64,000 nt of DNA from Canna indica (taxonomy: Eukaryota > Streptophyta > Magnoliopsida > Zingiberales > Cannaceae). The stretch lies in the NCBI GenBank assembly GCA_034359265.1, contig CP136897.1, forward strand, positions 25,352,001 to 25,416,000, read 5' to 3'. The position numbers and the translations under genes are program-made. A model generated the notes under the pieces. That model was not told where the DNA came from. It ran no database searches and was given only the letters and a program-made list of their open reading frames with translations. This document shows positions 49,012-60,897 of the stretch, piece after piece (the first letter of the stretch is position 1; the number at the start of each line of letters is the position of its first letter).

Positions 49012-51122
49012 GTGATAAAATTAGGTGCCTATGTCGACGATGTAATAATCTTCAATTTCATTGTCGAGATGAGCTGGAATATGACTTATGTTCGAAGGGA
49101 TTTATATCTGGCTACACAATGGATTGCACATGGGGAGTTGACAAGTGAAGAAGTTGGTGAATCCTCAAGCATTCCTCAATCAGAAAGCTTTGATGCTCCT
49201 CAAAATCCATATAGAACTATGGTGGTGGATGCAATCAGTATTTAAGGTATTGGCTCATCAAATGTAGAAGAAAGACTAAATGATGAAGCTACCAAGTTTT
49301 TTGAATTACTGAATTACGCAGATGAACCATTGCGGAGTGGTTGTAAGAGTCAAACTAGGCTATCAGCCATGTCCCAGTTGTTTAATTGCAAATCTGAGTT
49401 TAAAATGAGTGAAGCTTGCTATGATCGGCTGATGTTAATAATTAAAGATATGTTATCAGAAGATGCAAAGTTGGAAGAAAATTTTTACAGAACAAAGAAG
49501 ATGATGAAGAAATTAGGACTTGGGTACGAGAAGATAGATGCATGTTGTTTTATAAAGAAACAACAAATTTAACGTAGTGCTCAGTGTGTGGACATGCTCG
49601 ATATAAGCCAAGACTATTAAATAATGGTAGACGAAAAAATATACCGTATAAGGTCTTACGGTATCTCCCTATAGCACCAAGACTTCAAAGGCTTTTTATG
49701 TCCGAAAAAACTGCAAAGCATATGATTTGGCATGCTAAGAATCGTACTTCCGACGTTGTTGCACATCCTGCACATAGTGAGGCATGGAAACAGTTTGATG
49801 CTCACCATCCTTCATTTGCTTCTTACCCAAGGAATGTCAGATTAGGTTTGTGCACCGATGGTTTCAACCCATTCGGGCATTCTTCTAACCCATTCGGGCA
49901 TTCTTCTATTCCCTATTCAGTTTGGCCCGTACTCATTACTATATACAATTTGCTGCCATCTATGTGTTTGAAGGATCATTTTATGTTCTTAAGTATGATA
50001 ATTCCTGGACCAAAGAGCCCACGTAAAGAACTTGACATATTTTTGAGGCCATTGATAGATGAACTGAACATGTTATGGTCTGATGGAATTTTGACATATG
50101 ATGTGTTTAGAAAACAAAATTTTCAAATGAGAGCAGCACTTATGTGGACTATCAGCGACTTCCCTGCATATGCTATGCTATCAGGATGGAGCACATACGG
50201 GAGGTTAGCTTATCCCTATTGTTTAGGGCGTAACAAAGCTTTTGTTCTCAAAAATGGGAGAAAGATATCATTTTTCGATTGTCATCGTCAGTTTCTCCCT
50301 CTTGATCATCCATATCGGCGACAAAGAGACAAATTTATGAAAGGCCGAATTGAAAGAGATATTCCACCTCCACGATTATCGGGCGATGAAATAAAGACAC
50401 ATGTCGATAAATTGTCTGATATTCAATTTGGAAATCAATGTATTAATGCTAGAATTCTAGGATTTGGCCAACAACATAATTGGGTTAAAAAAAGTATCTT
50501 TTGGAGTTTACTATATTGGCATACAAATTTAATTCGACATAACTTAAATGTGATGCATATTGAACGGAATGTATTTGAAAATATATTCAATACAGTGATG
50601 GACATCAAGGGGAAAACAAAAGACAATGTCAAGGCCAGAGCTAATTTGCCTAAGTATTGCAAGCACCCCGAGTTAGAATTAGAGCATGTTAATGGGAAAA
50701 TATTGAAGTCGAGAGCCTCATTTGTGTTGAACAAAGAACAAATCAAAGCAGTATGTCAATGGGTTAAATAATTAAAATTTCCCGATGGTTATGCTTCAAA
50801 CATAAGTCGGTGTGTAAATATAGATGACTGCAAATTCTATGGAATGAAAAGTCACGATTGTCATGTTTTCATGCAAAGGCTTATTCCAATTGCATTTTGT
50901 GATTTATTACCTGATCCAGTATGGGATGCATTAACTGAGCTGAGTTTATTTTTTCGGGACTTGTGTTCAAGTGTGTTGCGAATTTAGGATGTAGAAAGAC
51001 TTGATTTAAAAATTGTCGAGATACTATGCAAGGTTGAGAAAATATTTCCACCAAGTTTTTTTGACTCTATGGAGCATCTCCCTATTCACTTAGCTTATGA
51101 GGCTAAAATTGGTGGTCTAGTA
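49012..51122 (+). pseudogene. TNPD (TNP2-type CACTA transposase) pseudogene
   Basis: The + strand carries an N-terminal part (NVEERLNDEATKFFELLNYA, MSQLFNCKSEFKMSEACYDR, GLGYEKIDAC; 49240-49572), then after a stop the TNP2 core in a 395-codon frame (49584-50771). The core shows KVLRYLPIAPRLQRLF, LCTDGFNPF, SVWPVLITIYNLLPSMCL, MIIPGPKSP, FPAYAMLSGW, NVMHIERNVFENI and MDIKGKTKDN. It continues past a stop as YASNISRCVN, SHDCHVFMQRLIPIAF and SMEHLPIHLAYEAKIGG, and is cut by an LTR at about 51122. A 21-bp exact tandem duplication (49866-49886 and 49887-49907) adds a second NPFGHSS. Stops and truncation make it non-functional. Confidence 0.9.
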
Positions 51123-51673
51123 TAAGTTGTTCGATTTATTGCTCTATTAAGTTGTGTATTTTCTTGTTTATTTCATTATATTTGAGTTTGTGAAGACCTA
51201 GGTTGTTAGGTCTTGAAATTGAGTGGTAGCGTTGGTGTTTAAGGTTTAATTCCACCGGTGTAAACGTAGTTTGCTTGGATTAGCTGAGTTGTCCTTAGGG
51301 TTAAGGTGGGAGAGTGCTTTCGGTAGGAAGGCAGGATACTTCCGGGTGTGGAAGTGCCTTCGGTTTGAGAGCGGAGACTTTCTGGTGTAAAGTCCTCATC
51401 ATTTTAAGGAAACTAATTAATCTAGTAAAACTAGTTTGGAAATTATAAGTGGGGTGCTTAGGTAGTGGAGTAGGCATTGGGGCCGAACCACTATAAATCT
51501 CATTGTGTTAGCATTGCTATCTTTGTTTGTGTTTAACTATTTTATTATTGCTTCCGCATTTATTCAATTTGTTAATTGCCTAAGTAATTAAGTAAATAAT
51601 TAAAATCGGAATTATGCGAAAAGATTAAAAAACACACTATTCACCCCCCTCTAGTGTGGTCATTTCACCAACA
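51123..51673 (+). repeat. Copia LTR fragment, + orientation
   Basis: 3' half of a family LTR. It includes GGGTGTGGAAGTGCC, AGGTAGTGGAGTAGGCATTG, GGGGCCGAACCACTATAAAT, TTATTGCTTCCGCATT and a CACCAACA end. The 5' part with the palindrome array is missing. It truncates the TNPD pseudogene. Confidence 0.85.
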
Positions 51674-52354
51674 AGGGTCACGTGATCGGCCAGGGTATAC
51701 GTGCTTATACCTCGCAGCCTAACTCATGCACATGCCAACTCATAAAAGATAGCGAAAGAAATAACAATTTTTATTATAAAAGAGAAACCAAACAGACTTC
51801 ATTTAAATAGTAAAGTCTTAATAAAAAAGATCAAGTGCGGAAACAAACGAATCAAAGTCCAATAGTTTATTTTAACCAATAAAATCTGAAATGAAAGACA
51901 TGAACGTCCCCAAGGGACTATAACTCAAATCACCAACACAGGTGCATGACAAACTACCAAAAACTCGACTACAACCCCTAACTAGGACTGCTGTGAGATC
52001 AATGTGGCTCCTTTGCCCTCCAGTCGCGCCAAGTGCTCCAGCCCACCTTACCGGTCAGGCTTTGAAAAACAAAATAAAATGACAACGGGTGAGTTCAAAG
52101 AACTCACTAAGCGATTCTACCAACCCCCGTGAGAAACCAATCACAGATATATAGCATAATGTAAAACACTTGTCTCAAACAGGAAAGAGTCACAATGGAG
52201 TGACTAGCTAATAGGCCATCTGGCCACCATAAGCCCGAAGGCATCCAACACTCTAACAGTGAAGTATAACAGGCCTAAGCCTTTCATGCCCTAAGGCAAC
52301 AAAACATACTAGGATAATTGGGATTGGCCCATTTGAGTTTATCCTAATATAAAG

Positions 52355-52790
52355 AAACTCGGGAGCAATCAGGATTTGCCCGTCCGAACTTGCTCCACGA
52401 GACGCGAAGGAACAATCGGGATTCGCTCGTCCGAACTTGTCCCTTTAAGATATCATAGGAATAATCGAGATTTGCCCGTCTGAACTTATTCCTTAAAAGA
52501 AACTCGGGAGCAATCGGGATTTGCCCGTCCGAACTTGATCCACGAGACACGAAGGAACAATTGGGATTCGCCCGTCCGAACTTATCCCTTTAAGATATCA
52601 CATGAATAATCGGGATTTGCTCGTCCGAACTTATTCCTTAAGAGAAACTCAAGAACAATCGGGATTTGCCCTTCCAAACTTGTTACGTGAGGAAACACAG
52701 GAACAATCGGGATTTGCTCATCCGAACTTGTTCCAAAGAGATAGCATAGGAATAATCGGGATTCGCCCATCCGAACTTATTCCTTTAAAC
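52355..52790. repeat. Tandem array, about 48 bp, nine units
   Basis: AATCGGGATTTGCCCGTCCG followed by AACTTATTCCTTAA-type spacers recurs at about 52366, 52412, 52462, 52514, 52559, 52608, 52657, 52704 and 52753. Alternating spacer types suggest a two-unit higher-order pattern. Confidence 0.9.
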
Positions 52791-53810
52791 ACAGGTTAGG
52801 AATTAACCATCCAACCTTCCGGGCCAAGCCCGCAATCCAGCTCCTATGCTGAGACTGTCCGCCATTCATAAAGAAATGGTGCAATATGACTTAGGTCAAG
52901 TATCTCATACGGTGTCTTAGGGATGCCCTTATTGGGAACACCACAACACCCAATACTCGATCCCAACTCCTAGACCCGTAACATCATAAACTCGTGAGGT
53001 TTTATTTCATGCACAAAACTTATTTTGTTGGTTCATAACCGATTATGCTGTCCCTTTGAATTTTAATTATGCAATTAAAATTATCGTCTCCAAAGATAGT
53101 GTTTTGTTTTAAGGTTTTATTTTTAGCTTACTGTTGTGCCCGAAACTTGTGCATCTAATCTGAATCTGATTTCTAGAGTGTGTCCTATGTTTCCAAACTA
53201 TGTTTTTTGATCAAAATTATAGGTTACATGACTATATTCATAAATCCATTTGCATCACAACTGAGATTTCAAAATCAGCCCAGATTCAACAATTCAGCAT
53301 AAAGTTTCAGCAAGATAGAGCTTTCAACATATCATGGAAATAAATCCGAAATTTACATAATTTAAATCCTAAATAATCATCACCACAGATCAAAACATGA
53401 ATCCCATCATACAAAATTTTTTCATAAATTTGCTAATCAAGATCTAACATGCATCTACATCATCGTAAGATCAAGACTCAAGTTTTAAATCATGAATCCA
53501 CCCAAGACATCAAGATTAGTCTTTCCACACGCCAACATAGATTCATAAACTAAGAATTTCATATCTAAACATAACTCATGCATTGGCATCAAAGGAATCT
53601 AATTCAAGAGATTAACTCAAGCCTAGATTGTAAGGAACATATCAAGATTTCTCTTAGGCATTTTATCAAACACCTTGAGGGCGACCCGATATCCTCCTTG
53701 GCCGAGCACCATAGGGGGGGGGGGGTGTTGGGCCTCCTCTTTCATGGCAATACACGAAAACGATGAGAAACTTCAAGAAACAATGGGAAATTCCGACAAG
53801 AACTCTCAAC

Positions 53811-55489
53811 TGTTGGGTGAAATGGCACACTAGATGGGGGGTGAATAGTGTGTTATCTAACAATTGTTGGCTAATTCCGATTTTAATCGTTTCATGATTT
53901 GTTAGGCTAAGCACGATATTTATAGCAAGCGGAAGCAATAAAAATAAAGCAATAAACACAAACAAGTTGCCAATGCTAACACACGAATTTATAGTGGTTC
54001 GGCCAACTGCCTACTCCACTACCTTGGCTCCACACCAAGGATTTCTAATCAACTACTTTATAGAACTTGTATTTCCCTTTGAATACAACTGAGGACAGAA
54101 TTCTCACCTCTTTGAGAACTCCTCAAACCTATTCACCTAGGCAAAACACAAATCTACAAAGCCTAACCCTAAGTGTTTCTCTAGCACACCTAGCAAGCTA
54201 TTACAGATAAAACATGTTTGAAATAAATCTTCAAATACAAAGAAAAAGAGTTGAGAATTGAAAGAATGACCAATGCTCTTTTTCCCAAGTCTTCAAGCCT
54301 TCAACTCGACCAGTAGATGAACTTGAATCGCAGCAGAGTTGAGGAACAGAACTGGGCCCTTGAGAAGGATGTTGACGGAAGAACAGGGCGCAGCAATTAA
54401 TTCTTTTTTAAGGCTCAAATCACTTCTAGAAAGCTCAATTAAATTTGTAAGAGAGGTTAAAGAAGTTAGAAGAGGGATATTTATAACCTCTCAAAGAAAT
54501 GGCAGCTCAACGGGTAAAAAAATAGCCTTTACAGCCGTTACAGTCGTTACAACCGTTTGGTCGATCGTCGGTCGACCGACCGATCGACCGCTCGAGCGAT
54601 CGCTGCTCAATCTCTCTATGTGGTCGACCGAACAAGTCACAAGATGAGCAATCCACAATTCGGTCGATCGATCGGTCGACCGATGCATTGAGCTGCAGTC
54701 ACGGTTCTTTTTCTCTGCAATCCGGTCGACCGAAGACCCTACTGCCAATTTTTGGCATACTTCGGTCGACCGAATTGCTTACTGCCAGTTTTTGGCAAAT
54801 TTCGATCGACCGACCGGTCGACCAAACCTAGACTGGACTGGGCAGTTTGGTTTTGATTGTTCATTTTTTAGTTCCGTCTTCGCTAAGTCTACTTATATAA
54901 CAGTTAATAACTTTAAAACATAAATGTTATATAAGGATTACCCCCTATTTGGATTCAATAAAAATATCTAAAAAATCAAAATCTAGTTTTTTGGGTCTAG
55001 TACAAATTTTTTGAAAACAGAACTTTTCTAATTTTTTGGGTCAAATAAGGGTAGGCTAAAGGCTTCCAAAAATTCTTTAAAAATACCTTGTTATCTCATT
55101 TTAACCCAAGAAACAATTACCGCCATTTTTATGTCAAGAAACTATCTAGGTCATATAGCCCTCCAATGAGCTCCCTAGGCTTAGTGAATTTCAGGGCGGT
55201 TTCCGAGTTTTCATATTTAGGGGTTCGGGTTCGATTTTAGGGTTCCTATGCATCATCATGAGGATTACATAATAAACTAGATACCCTAGACCTAAACTTT
55301 AACTTTCCGACGAATCCGAGCACCAACGAGCGTCCTTGCCGATTTCTCTGATTTCTTCGATTTTTTCGATCGGGGACGTCAAGCGCTAACCAATATGGAA
55401 CCTGAAAGATTTCTCAATAAAACATTAGTTCCATGTTTGTTATCATCAAAACCGAGATTAAGACCAAAGTTGAAAACCTTAAGCCAACA
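53811..55489 (-). mobile_element. Solo copia LTR with perfect target duplication
   Basis: The + strand begins TGTTGGGTGAAATGGCAC and ends AAGCCAACA, with TCAAC on both sides (53806-53810 and 55490-55494). Removing it restores a continuous reading of the host element (GAACTCTCAAC then CTCCAAG). It is the longest copy of the family here (1679 bp). Its palindrome block at 54550-54825 has about five GGTCGACCGA-type units. Confidence 0.94.
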
Positions 55490-57193
55490 TCAACCTCCAA
55501 GAACAGCTCAAGAACACAAGAGAAAACCCGAGAAAGGAGGGGTAAAACCACTCACCCGATTGGGAAGAAAGAATTAGAGAAGGACTTCCAAGCGGCGGCC
55601 TCCGAATTCGGCCTCAAAGGGAGCGGCTCGGCTCAACAAGGGGGTGGCGGCTCCAAGATCAAGAAGGAAGGGGCGGTGGCTCCACCTCAAGCCGGCTACT
55701 CCAAGAGAGGGGAAGAGAGAGGGGAAGAGGGAAGGATGGCTCGGCGATTGGGGCTTGAGGGCGGCGGCTCCAAGGAATAGGAAAGGGGAGAGGGGCGGCT
55801 CGGCTTGGATGGGCGGCTCCTCTCTCCACACGGCTTGTGCGCCTCCAATAGGGAGCCGCAAGCCAAAAAGGGGGGGGCACGGGGCAGCCGAATTCAAACC
55901 TGCTAACCCGACTAAGCTTAGTTAACTCAACCTAACCCCACATAACATCAACACATGCACACCCATGCAATACAATTTAATAATTAAGTACACGCAACAA
56001 CATAATTAAATAAACTTATCTAATCAAGAAAAGAAACTACATAATTCAAATTCCCACTTACCCGAGCTCGCAAGTTCGCACCGGACCATGAGTTGACTCG
56101 GCTCGACCTCGAACTAGCCCACTAGGCTGACAATCACCAATAAAGATAGAAATAAATATTAATATCTAGGATATTACAAATGTCAATCTTGACTTGTGAG
56201 CGGAGTCTCTCACGACCACACTGAATAGGGTTGTTCATGGGTACGGGTCGACCCAATGAACCCGATTACCCGATCCAACCCAATTAGTTTGGGTTGGGTT
56301 GGGTCGGGTAATCGGGTCAGTTCGGGTCAAACCTGACCAAACCTGATTTCTATTGGGTCAGGTATCGGGTTTTATGTTTTGAAACTCGATTACCCGATAC
56401 CCGACCCGATTACCCGATTAAAAATAATATAAAATTATTTTAAAAAATATTTTTAATTACATATTACTTACTTTATATTTATTTACTTTATTAGTTACCC
56501 CAAATCGGCAAATCCAATCCTGATTCCCCAGCCCTAACTTTTTTTCTCCCGACCTTCTCCCCTCGCTTCCTTCCCCGATCGCGAATCACAGTGGATAGTC
56601 GGCGGTGTATGAGTCGGGACTCGTGATGGACTCGGCAGGGGCTACAACCACCAGCGGCCGCGGACTCCTTCTGGCCTACCGGGCAGCGGAGGCCTTCCCT
56701 TCGCGTGAACAACCCTAACGGCGGCCTTTCAGTCTACGGCGAGTCCACGTGTCCATTCTTCTCGCCGAGCCTGTATCAGTGATTCAGTGTACAGTCTTCT
56801 CCATTGTCCTCACCTAGTCGCCGAGCAGCCTTCTCCGTTGTCCTCACCTAGTCGTCGAGCAACCTGTCGCGGATTCCTCTGTTCGCACTTCACAAGTAAT
56901 TTTAAAGCTTCACAATATGATAAAACTAATGCAATCTTAATATCTTATTGCTCGTGTTCAACCTTCTCCATTGTCCTCAGTCCTCACCTAGTCGCCGAGC
57001 AGCCCTCTCTATTGTTCTCACCTAGTTGCCCGAGCAGTAGGTTCCTTGTTCACAGGTATACACTATTATAGTATTACTACTGAATCCTTTGAGTTTTAAT
57101 TCATTAGGGTTTTAGTTCAGTTTCAATTCACAAATTTTTTTCTTCTGTAAATTGTGTTGGTGAAACTGCTACTATAGAGCAATGTGAATTGAA

Positions 57194-59503
57194 GTGTTAG
57201 CTGCCTGGTTAAATGAAAATGAACTTGGAACTAGTGGTTCTCAAAATACTAGTAGTGGAACTATTGTTGAAAGTTCTCCCACTCCAACAAGTAGAGATAT
57301 GCAACTAGAGACTCAATCGCAAGCTCCATCAGGACCACCACAAGATCCAACACAAGCTGGAATTTTAGAAAGTGCATCACATGAAAAAGATTCTCAATCA
57401 TTATCAAAAGAGGTATTGAAAAGAAAACCAACTAGAGCTCCTTCTAATGCTTGGAATCATTTTACTAGAGAAAAAGATACGGTTCTATGCAATTATTGTA
57501 AGAAAACATATGCTTGCAAAGCTACTTGTCATGGTACCACAAATTTACTAAAACATTTGAGGACGTGTGAGAAAAATCCAAATAGGGAAATTGATAAGAA
57601 GCAGAAAACAATTGTTCTTGGTAAGCAATGCGAGGGTGATCCCGATACTACTGTTAGTATGAAACTTGCTGAATTTAATCAAGTTTAGACTCGGGCTGCA
57701 CTTGTCAAGATGATAATTGTTGATGAAATTCCTTTTAGATTTGTTCAGAGTTAATGATTTAAAGATTTCATATCAGAGATTCAACCAAGATTTAGAATTC
57801 CTTCTCGTATCACTATTGGTAGAGACTGCATGGAATTGTTTAAAGAGGAGAAAAAGAAATTGAAAAGCATATTGTCCAAGAATCATCAAATGATTTCACT
57901 TACTACTGATACTTGGACTTCAATTCAGAATATGAATTATATGTGTGTGACTGCTCATTATGTTGATGACGAGTGGGAATTAAATAAGAAAATCTTGAGT
58001 TTTGGTTTGATTGCTGATCACAAAGGTGAAACCATAGGGAAAGCTTTAGAAAAATGCTTGAAAGATTGGGGAATTTTGAAAGTTTATTGTATTACCGTTG
58101 ATAATGCAAGTGCGAAGAATCTGACTATTGCATATTTAGTTCGAGGCATGACTTATTGGAATGGTGTTACTTTGTTAAAAGGAGAGTACATGCATTTGAG
58201 ATGTTGTGCACATATTCTGAACTTAATTATTAGTGATGGGTTGAAGGAATTTGATAATTCTGTTAGCAAGATAAGAGCTTCTTCTAAGTTTGTTAAGTCA
58301 TCTCCAGCTAGATTGGCTACTTTCAAGAGGTGTGCAGAAGAGGCAAACATAACTAGTAAGGCAATGCTTACACTTGATGTGCCAACCAGGTGGAATTCGA
58401 CTTATATGATATTAGATGTGGCTGAAAAATTTGAAAAAGCATTCATGCGGCTTGAATTTGAGGATCCTTCTTATATGATAGCTCTTGAGAATGAAGGAGG
58501 ACCTCCTACTTTTGGTGATTGCACGACAGTCGTGCACGTGTCTTTTTGAAGTTTTTGAAAGTTTTTTATGATGCAACTCTTTCTTTTTCTGGATCATTGC
58601 ATGTCACATCTAACATGTTCTTCCATAAGTTGTGTGACATTCAAAAACTGTTAACAAAGTGGAGGCAAAGCGATGATGTGGTGCTACAAAGTATGGCAAA
58701 TAATATGAAGATCAAGTTTGATAAATATTGGGAAAATGATGGAAATCTGAATTATCTGTTATTTGTGTCTGTTTTTCTTGATCTGCGTTACAAGTTGGAG
58801 TATATTGAGTTTTGTTTTCAATGGATGTATGGTATTGAAAAGTACAACCCGACAATGACAAAATTGAAGGATCTCATTCATAAATTATTTGAGCATTATA
58901 TCATGTTTCATCCCCCTATTGATAGTGCTGATTCTAGTAGTTTACCATCAAGTGCTACCTCACAGTCTCGTATCAATAATGAGGATGATGATCCCAAAGA
59001 TGATTGGCAAGATGAATTTAGATTGAAAGTGAAGAAAAAACAAGGTGAGGTGAAAAGAAATAAGTTGGAAAGATACTTGGAGGATGATGTTGAAGACAGC
59101 TTTGATGTATTAAAATGGTGGAAAATGAAAAAAAACAAAGTATCATGTTCTCTCTTGTATGGCTAGGGACATATTGGTTGTTCCAGTTTCTACTGTATCA
59201 TCGGAGTCTGCATTTAGCGTCGGAGGTCGAGTTCTTGATCCATTTCGTAGTTCCTTACATCCTTCTACTGTTGAGGCTTTGGTTTGCACTCAGAATTGGT
59301 TGAGAAAACGAGTTGCATTAGATGAAGTTGAGAAGATAGAATCAGGTATAAACACTAAAGTTCAAATCTATAAAAAAATTTTTACTTATTGTTATAATTT
59401 TTATTATTCTTCTCACTTTTATTATTTTATTGTTAGAGTTGTTGGAAATTCAGAATTAAGCCTTTTCTATGATTCGAGCGATGTTTTGAATTTGAAGCCT
59501 TGA
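57194..59503 (+). pseudogene. hAT transposase (BED finger, RICESLEEPER type), disabled
   Basis: Domains in order: BED zinc finger (SNAWNHFTREKD, CNYCKKTYACK, NLLKHLRTC; residues ~85-135 of the first frame), the catalytic RNase H-like core (ISLTTDTWTSIQNMNYMCVT, ITVDNASAKN, HLRCCAHILNLI, DVPTRWNSTYMIL), a DUF4413-like linker (FYDATLSFSGSLHVTSNMFF, KFDKYWENDGNLNYLL), and the C-terminal dimerisation domain (VPVSTVSSESAFSVGGRVLD, PFRSSLHPSTVEALVCTQNW). Three in-frame stops lie at 57686-57688 and 57752-57757 (two adjacent). Frameshifts occur near 58515-58545 and near 59130-59150. Several motifs persist in other frames, so decay is recent in structure but clearly disabling. The start at 57194 is the first Met of the open frame and is not certain. 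Confidence 0.9.
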
Positions 59504-60389
59504 AGGTAACATATTAACATTATTCGTTTAATAATATAATATAAAAATATTCTAACATTTTGTTTGGATTATTGCAGGTTCAGATGAAGCTTTTGGTTTA
59601 TCAGTATTCTAACATTTTGTTTCTTAAGTTCTATGTGTGTATAGGATAATTTAGTTGGTTGTACTTATCATTATGATAAGTTTATTTTGTTGGTTGTTGC
59701 CACTTTATGGTTAGCATGGCTAAGTGTTGGAACCAGGTATTGCAACATTCTATTTTTTTCACTATCCAGCTGTTTACTATCTATGATAAGTTTATTTTTT
59801 TCCTGCTTGCTTTTTCAGTTCAAACTCTCTTTTACTGTCTATACTTTTTTCCTTAAATGAACCATTATGCTACTTCCTGTCATGAGAAAAAACATGCCTA
59901 GTTTGTGTCATGCCTAGTTTAAAGAGTTGACTGATATGTTTCTGATTCAAATTTTTTTTTCTGGCAAGTCAATTATTGTTTGGAGATGTCCTGATGCTTG
60001 CAAATTTAGCTATGTCAATTGTTGTTTTTAGTTGTGCAAAGTCAGATTCACATCTTTCAAATTACTTATTTTTAGATGTGTCCATTGTTGTTTGGAGATG
60101 TCCTGATGCTTGTAAATTTATCAGCATTATATGTCCAATGCAAACAACTCATCAGCTGCTAGCCTGCCTGGCTTTGTAATCCAGCCCTTGATTATCCATA
60201 ATTATTTTAATTGACCTGAATTATAATTACAGCTAATGTTATCATATTAAGAGGGTTTCATTATTTTTCTGTCATTTTTCTTAGAAGTATGTGTGCTTGG
60301 TGATCATGCATGTGTGGTAATATTCACCTTAAGCAGATTGGCAGATAATGTTGTTGAATTATTATTGTTAACTATTCAAAGCCTAATCG
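59504..60389. other. 3' non-coding part of the hAT element
   Basis: AT-rich. A segment including TGTTTGGAGATGTCCTGATG at 59978 recurs near 60090, a small internal duplication. No gene. Confidence 0.6.
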
Positions 60390-60547
60390 GGTAACCCGAC
60401 TACCCGACCCGACTTAGGTTGGGTTGGGTCGGGTCGGGTTTGACAGGTAAAAATTTCAAAACCTGACCCGACTATTTTTGGACGGGTCGGGCCCATTTTC
60501 CCTCTAAACCCGACCCGACCCGACCCATGAACAGTCCTAACACTGAA

Positions 60548-60888
60548 GGGGTTTAGTGGTGACTCCTAAGATTCGAATAGAAGTCGTTCTATCGGACCCG
60601 ACTCTCTATTATGCACAATTCACTACTTGCTTAGTGTGGGGCCCAATGGGTCACACACAACAAGCTAACCTCGTAACGGACCTTATTAGATAAAGTCCGA
60701 ATGCGGCACTATATGTCTACTAGCATGGACATGCTGCAACACGATCACAAATATCGTTTACAGACAAGATTGGAAAGATGTTTCCTATATGAAAGAATAC
60801 GTGAGGAAGGAGTTCCTCGGTAAACCTAATTTGTAGGGCATCCCTAAATTGTAGGGATTGACACATGATAAATCCTAATCAATAAGAA
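60548..60888. other. Unclassified repeat, probably LTR-like, left part
   Basis: Text such as CCGACTCTCTATTATGCACA and GGGGCCCAATGGGTCACAC is typical of dispersed plant LTR leaders. It probably continues, across the inserted element at 60898-62241, with 62251-62911 on the other side. No coding domain. Confidence 0.4.
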
Positions 60889-60897
60889 TTTAATTTA

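Larger units (their letters stand above)
51674..56178 (-). mobile_element. Long LTR-like element, probably Ty3/gypsy, with nested solo LTR
   Basis: The right end ATATCTAGGATATTACA (minus strand TGTAATATCC) and left part GGCCAGGGTATACG match the ends of the 42746-45864 element. The precise left boundary is unclear because a copia LTR fragment abuts at 51673, and no target duplication was found. It holds a 48-bp tandem array (52355-52790) and a solo copia LTR (53811-55489). A C/G homopolymer lies near 53710 and a GC-rich block at 55560-55890. No coding domain is seen. Confidence 0.55.
56226..60539 (+). mobile_element. hAT (Ac-like) element with perfect 8-bp target duplication
   Basis: Short terminal inverted repeats TAGGGTTGTTCATGGG (left) and, inverted, TAGGACTGTTCATGGG (right) are followed by runs of GGGTCGGGT/ACCCGA. 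The 8-bp target duplication ACACTGAA is identical at 56218-56225 and 60540-60547. The 4314-bp element carries a BED-finger hAT transposase that is broken in several places. Subterminal GGGTCGGGTAATCGGGT repeats lie at 56240-56420 and 60390-60530. Confidence 0.95.

Noticed and set aside
52355..52790. CRISPR-like array of regular repeats
   Set aside because: The repeats are diverged and spacers are themselves repeated, there are no cas genes, and the DNA is plant nuclear. It is a minisatellite in an LTR.
55395..55925. Frames of 60-115 codons, Gly/Arg-rich
   Set aside because: They span the border between a solo LTR and the surrounding LTR-like element and are compositionally biased.
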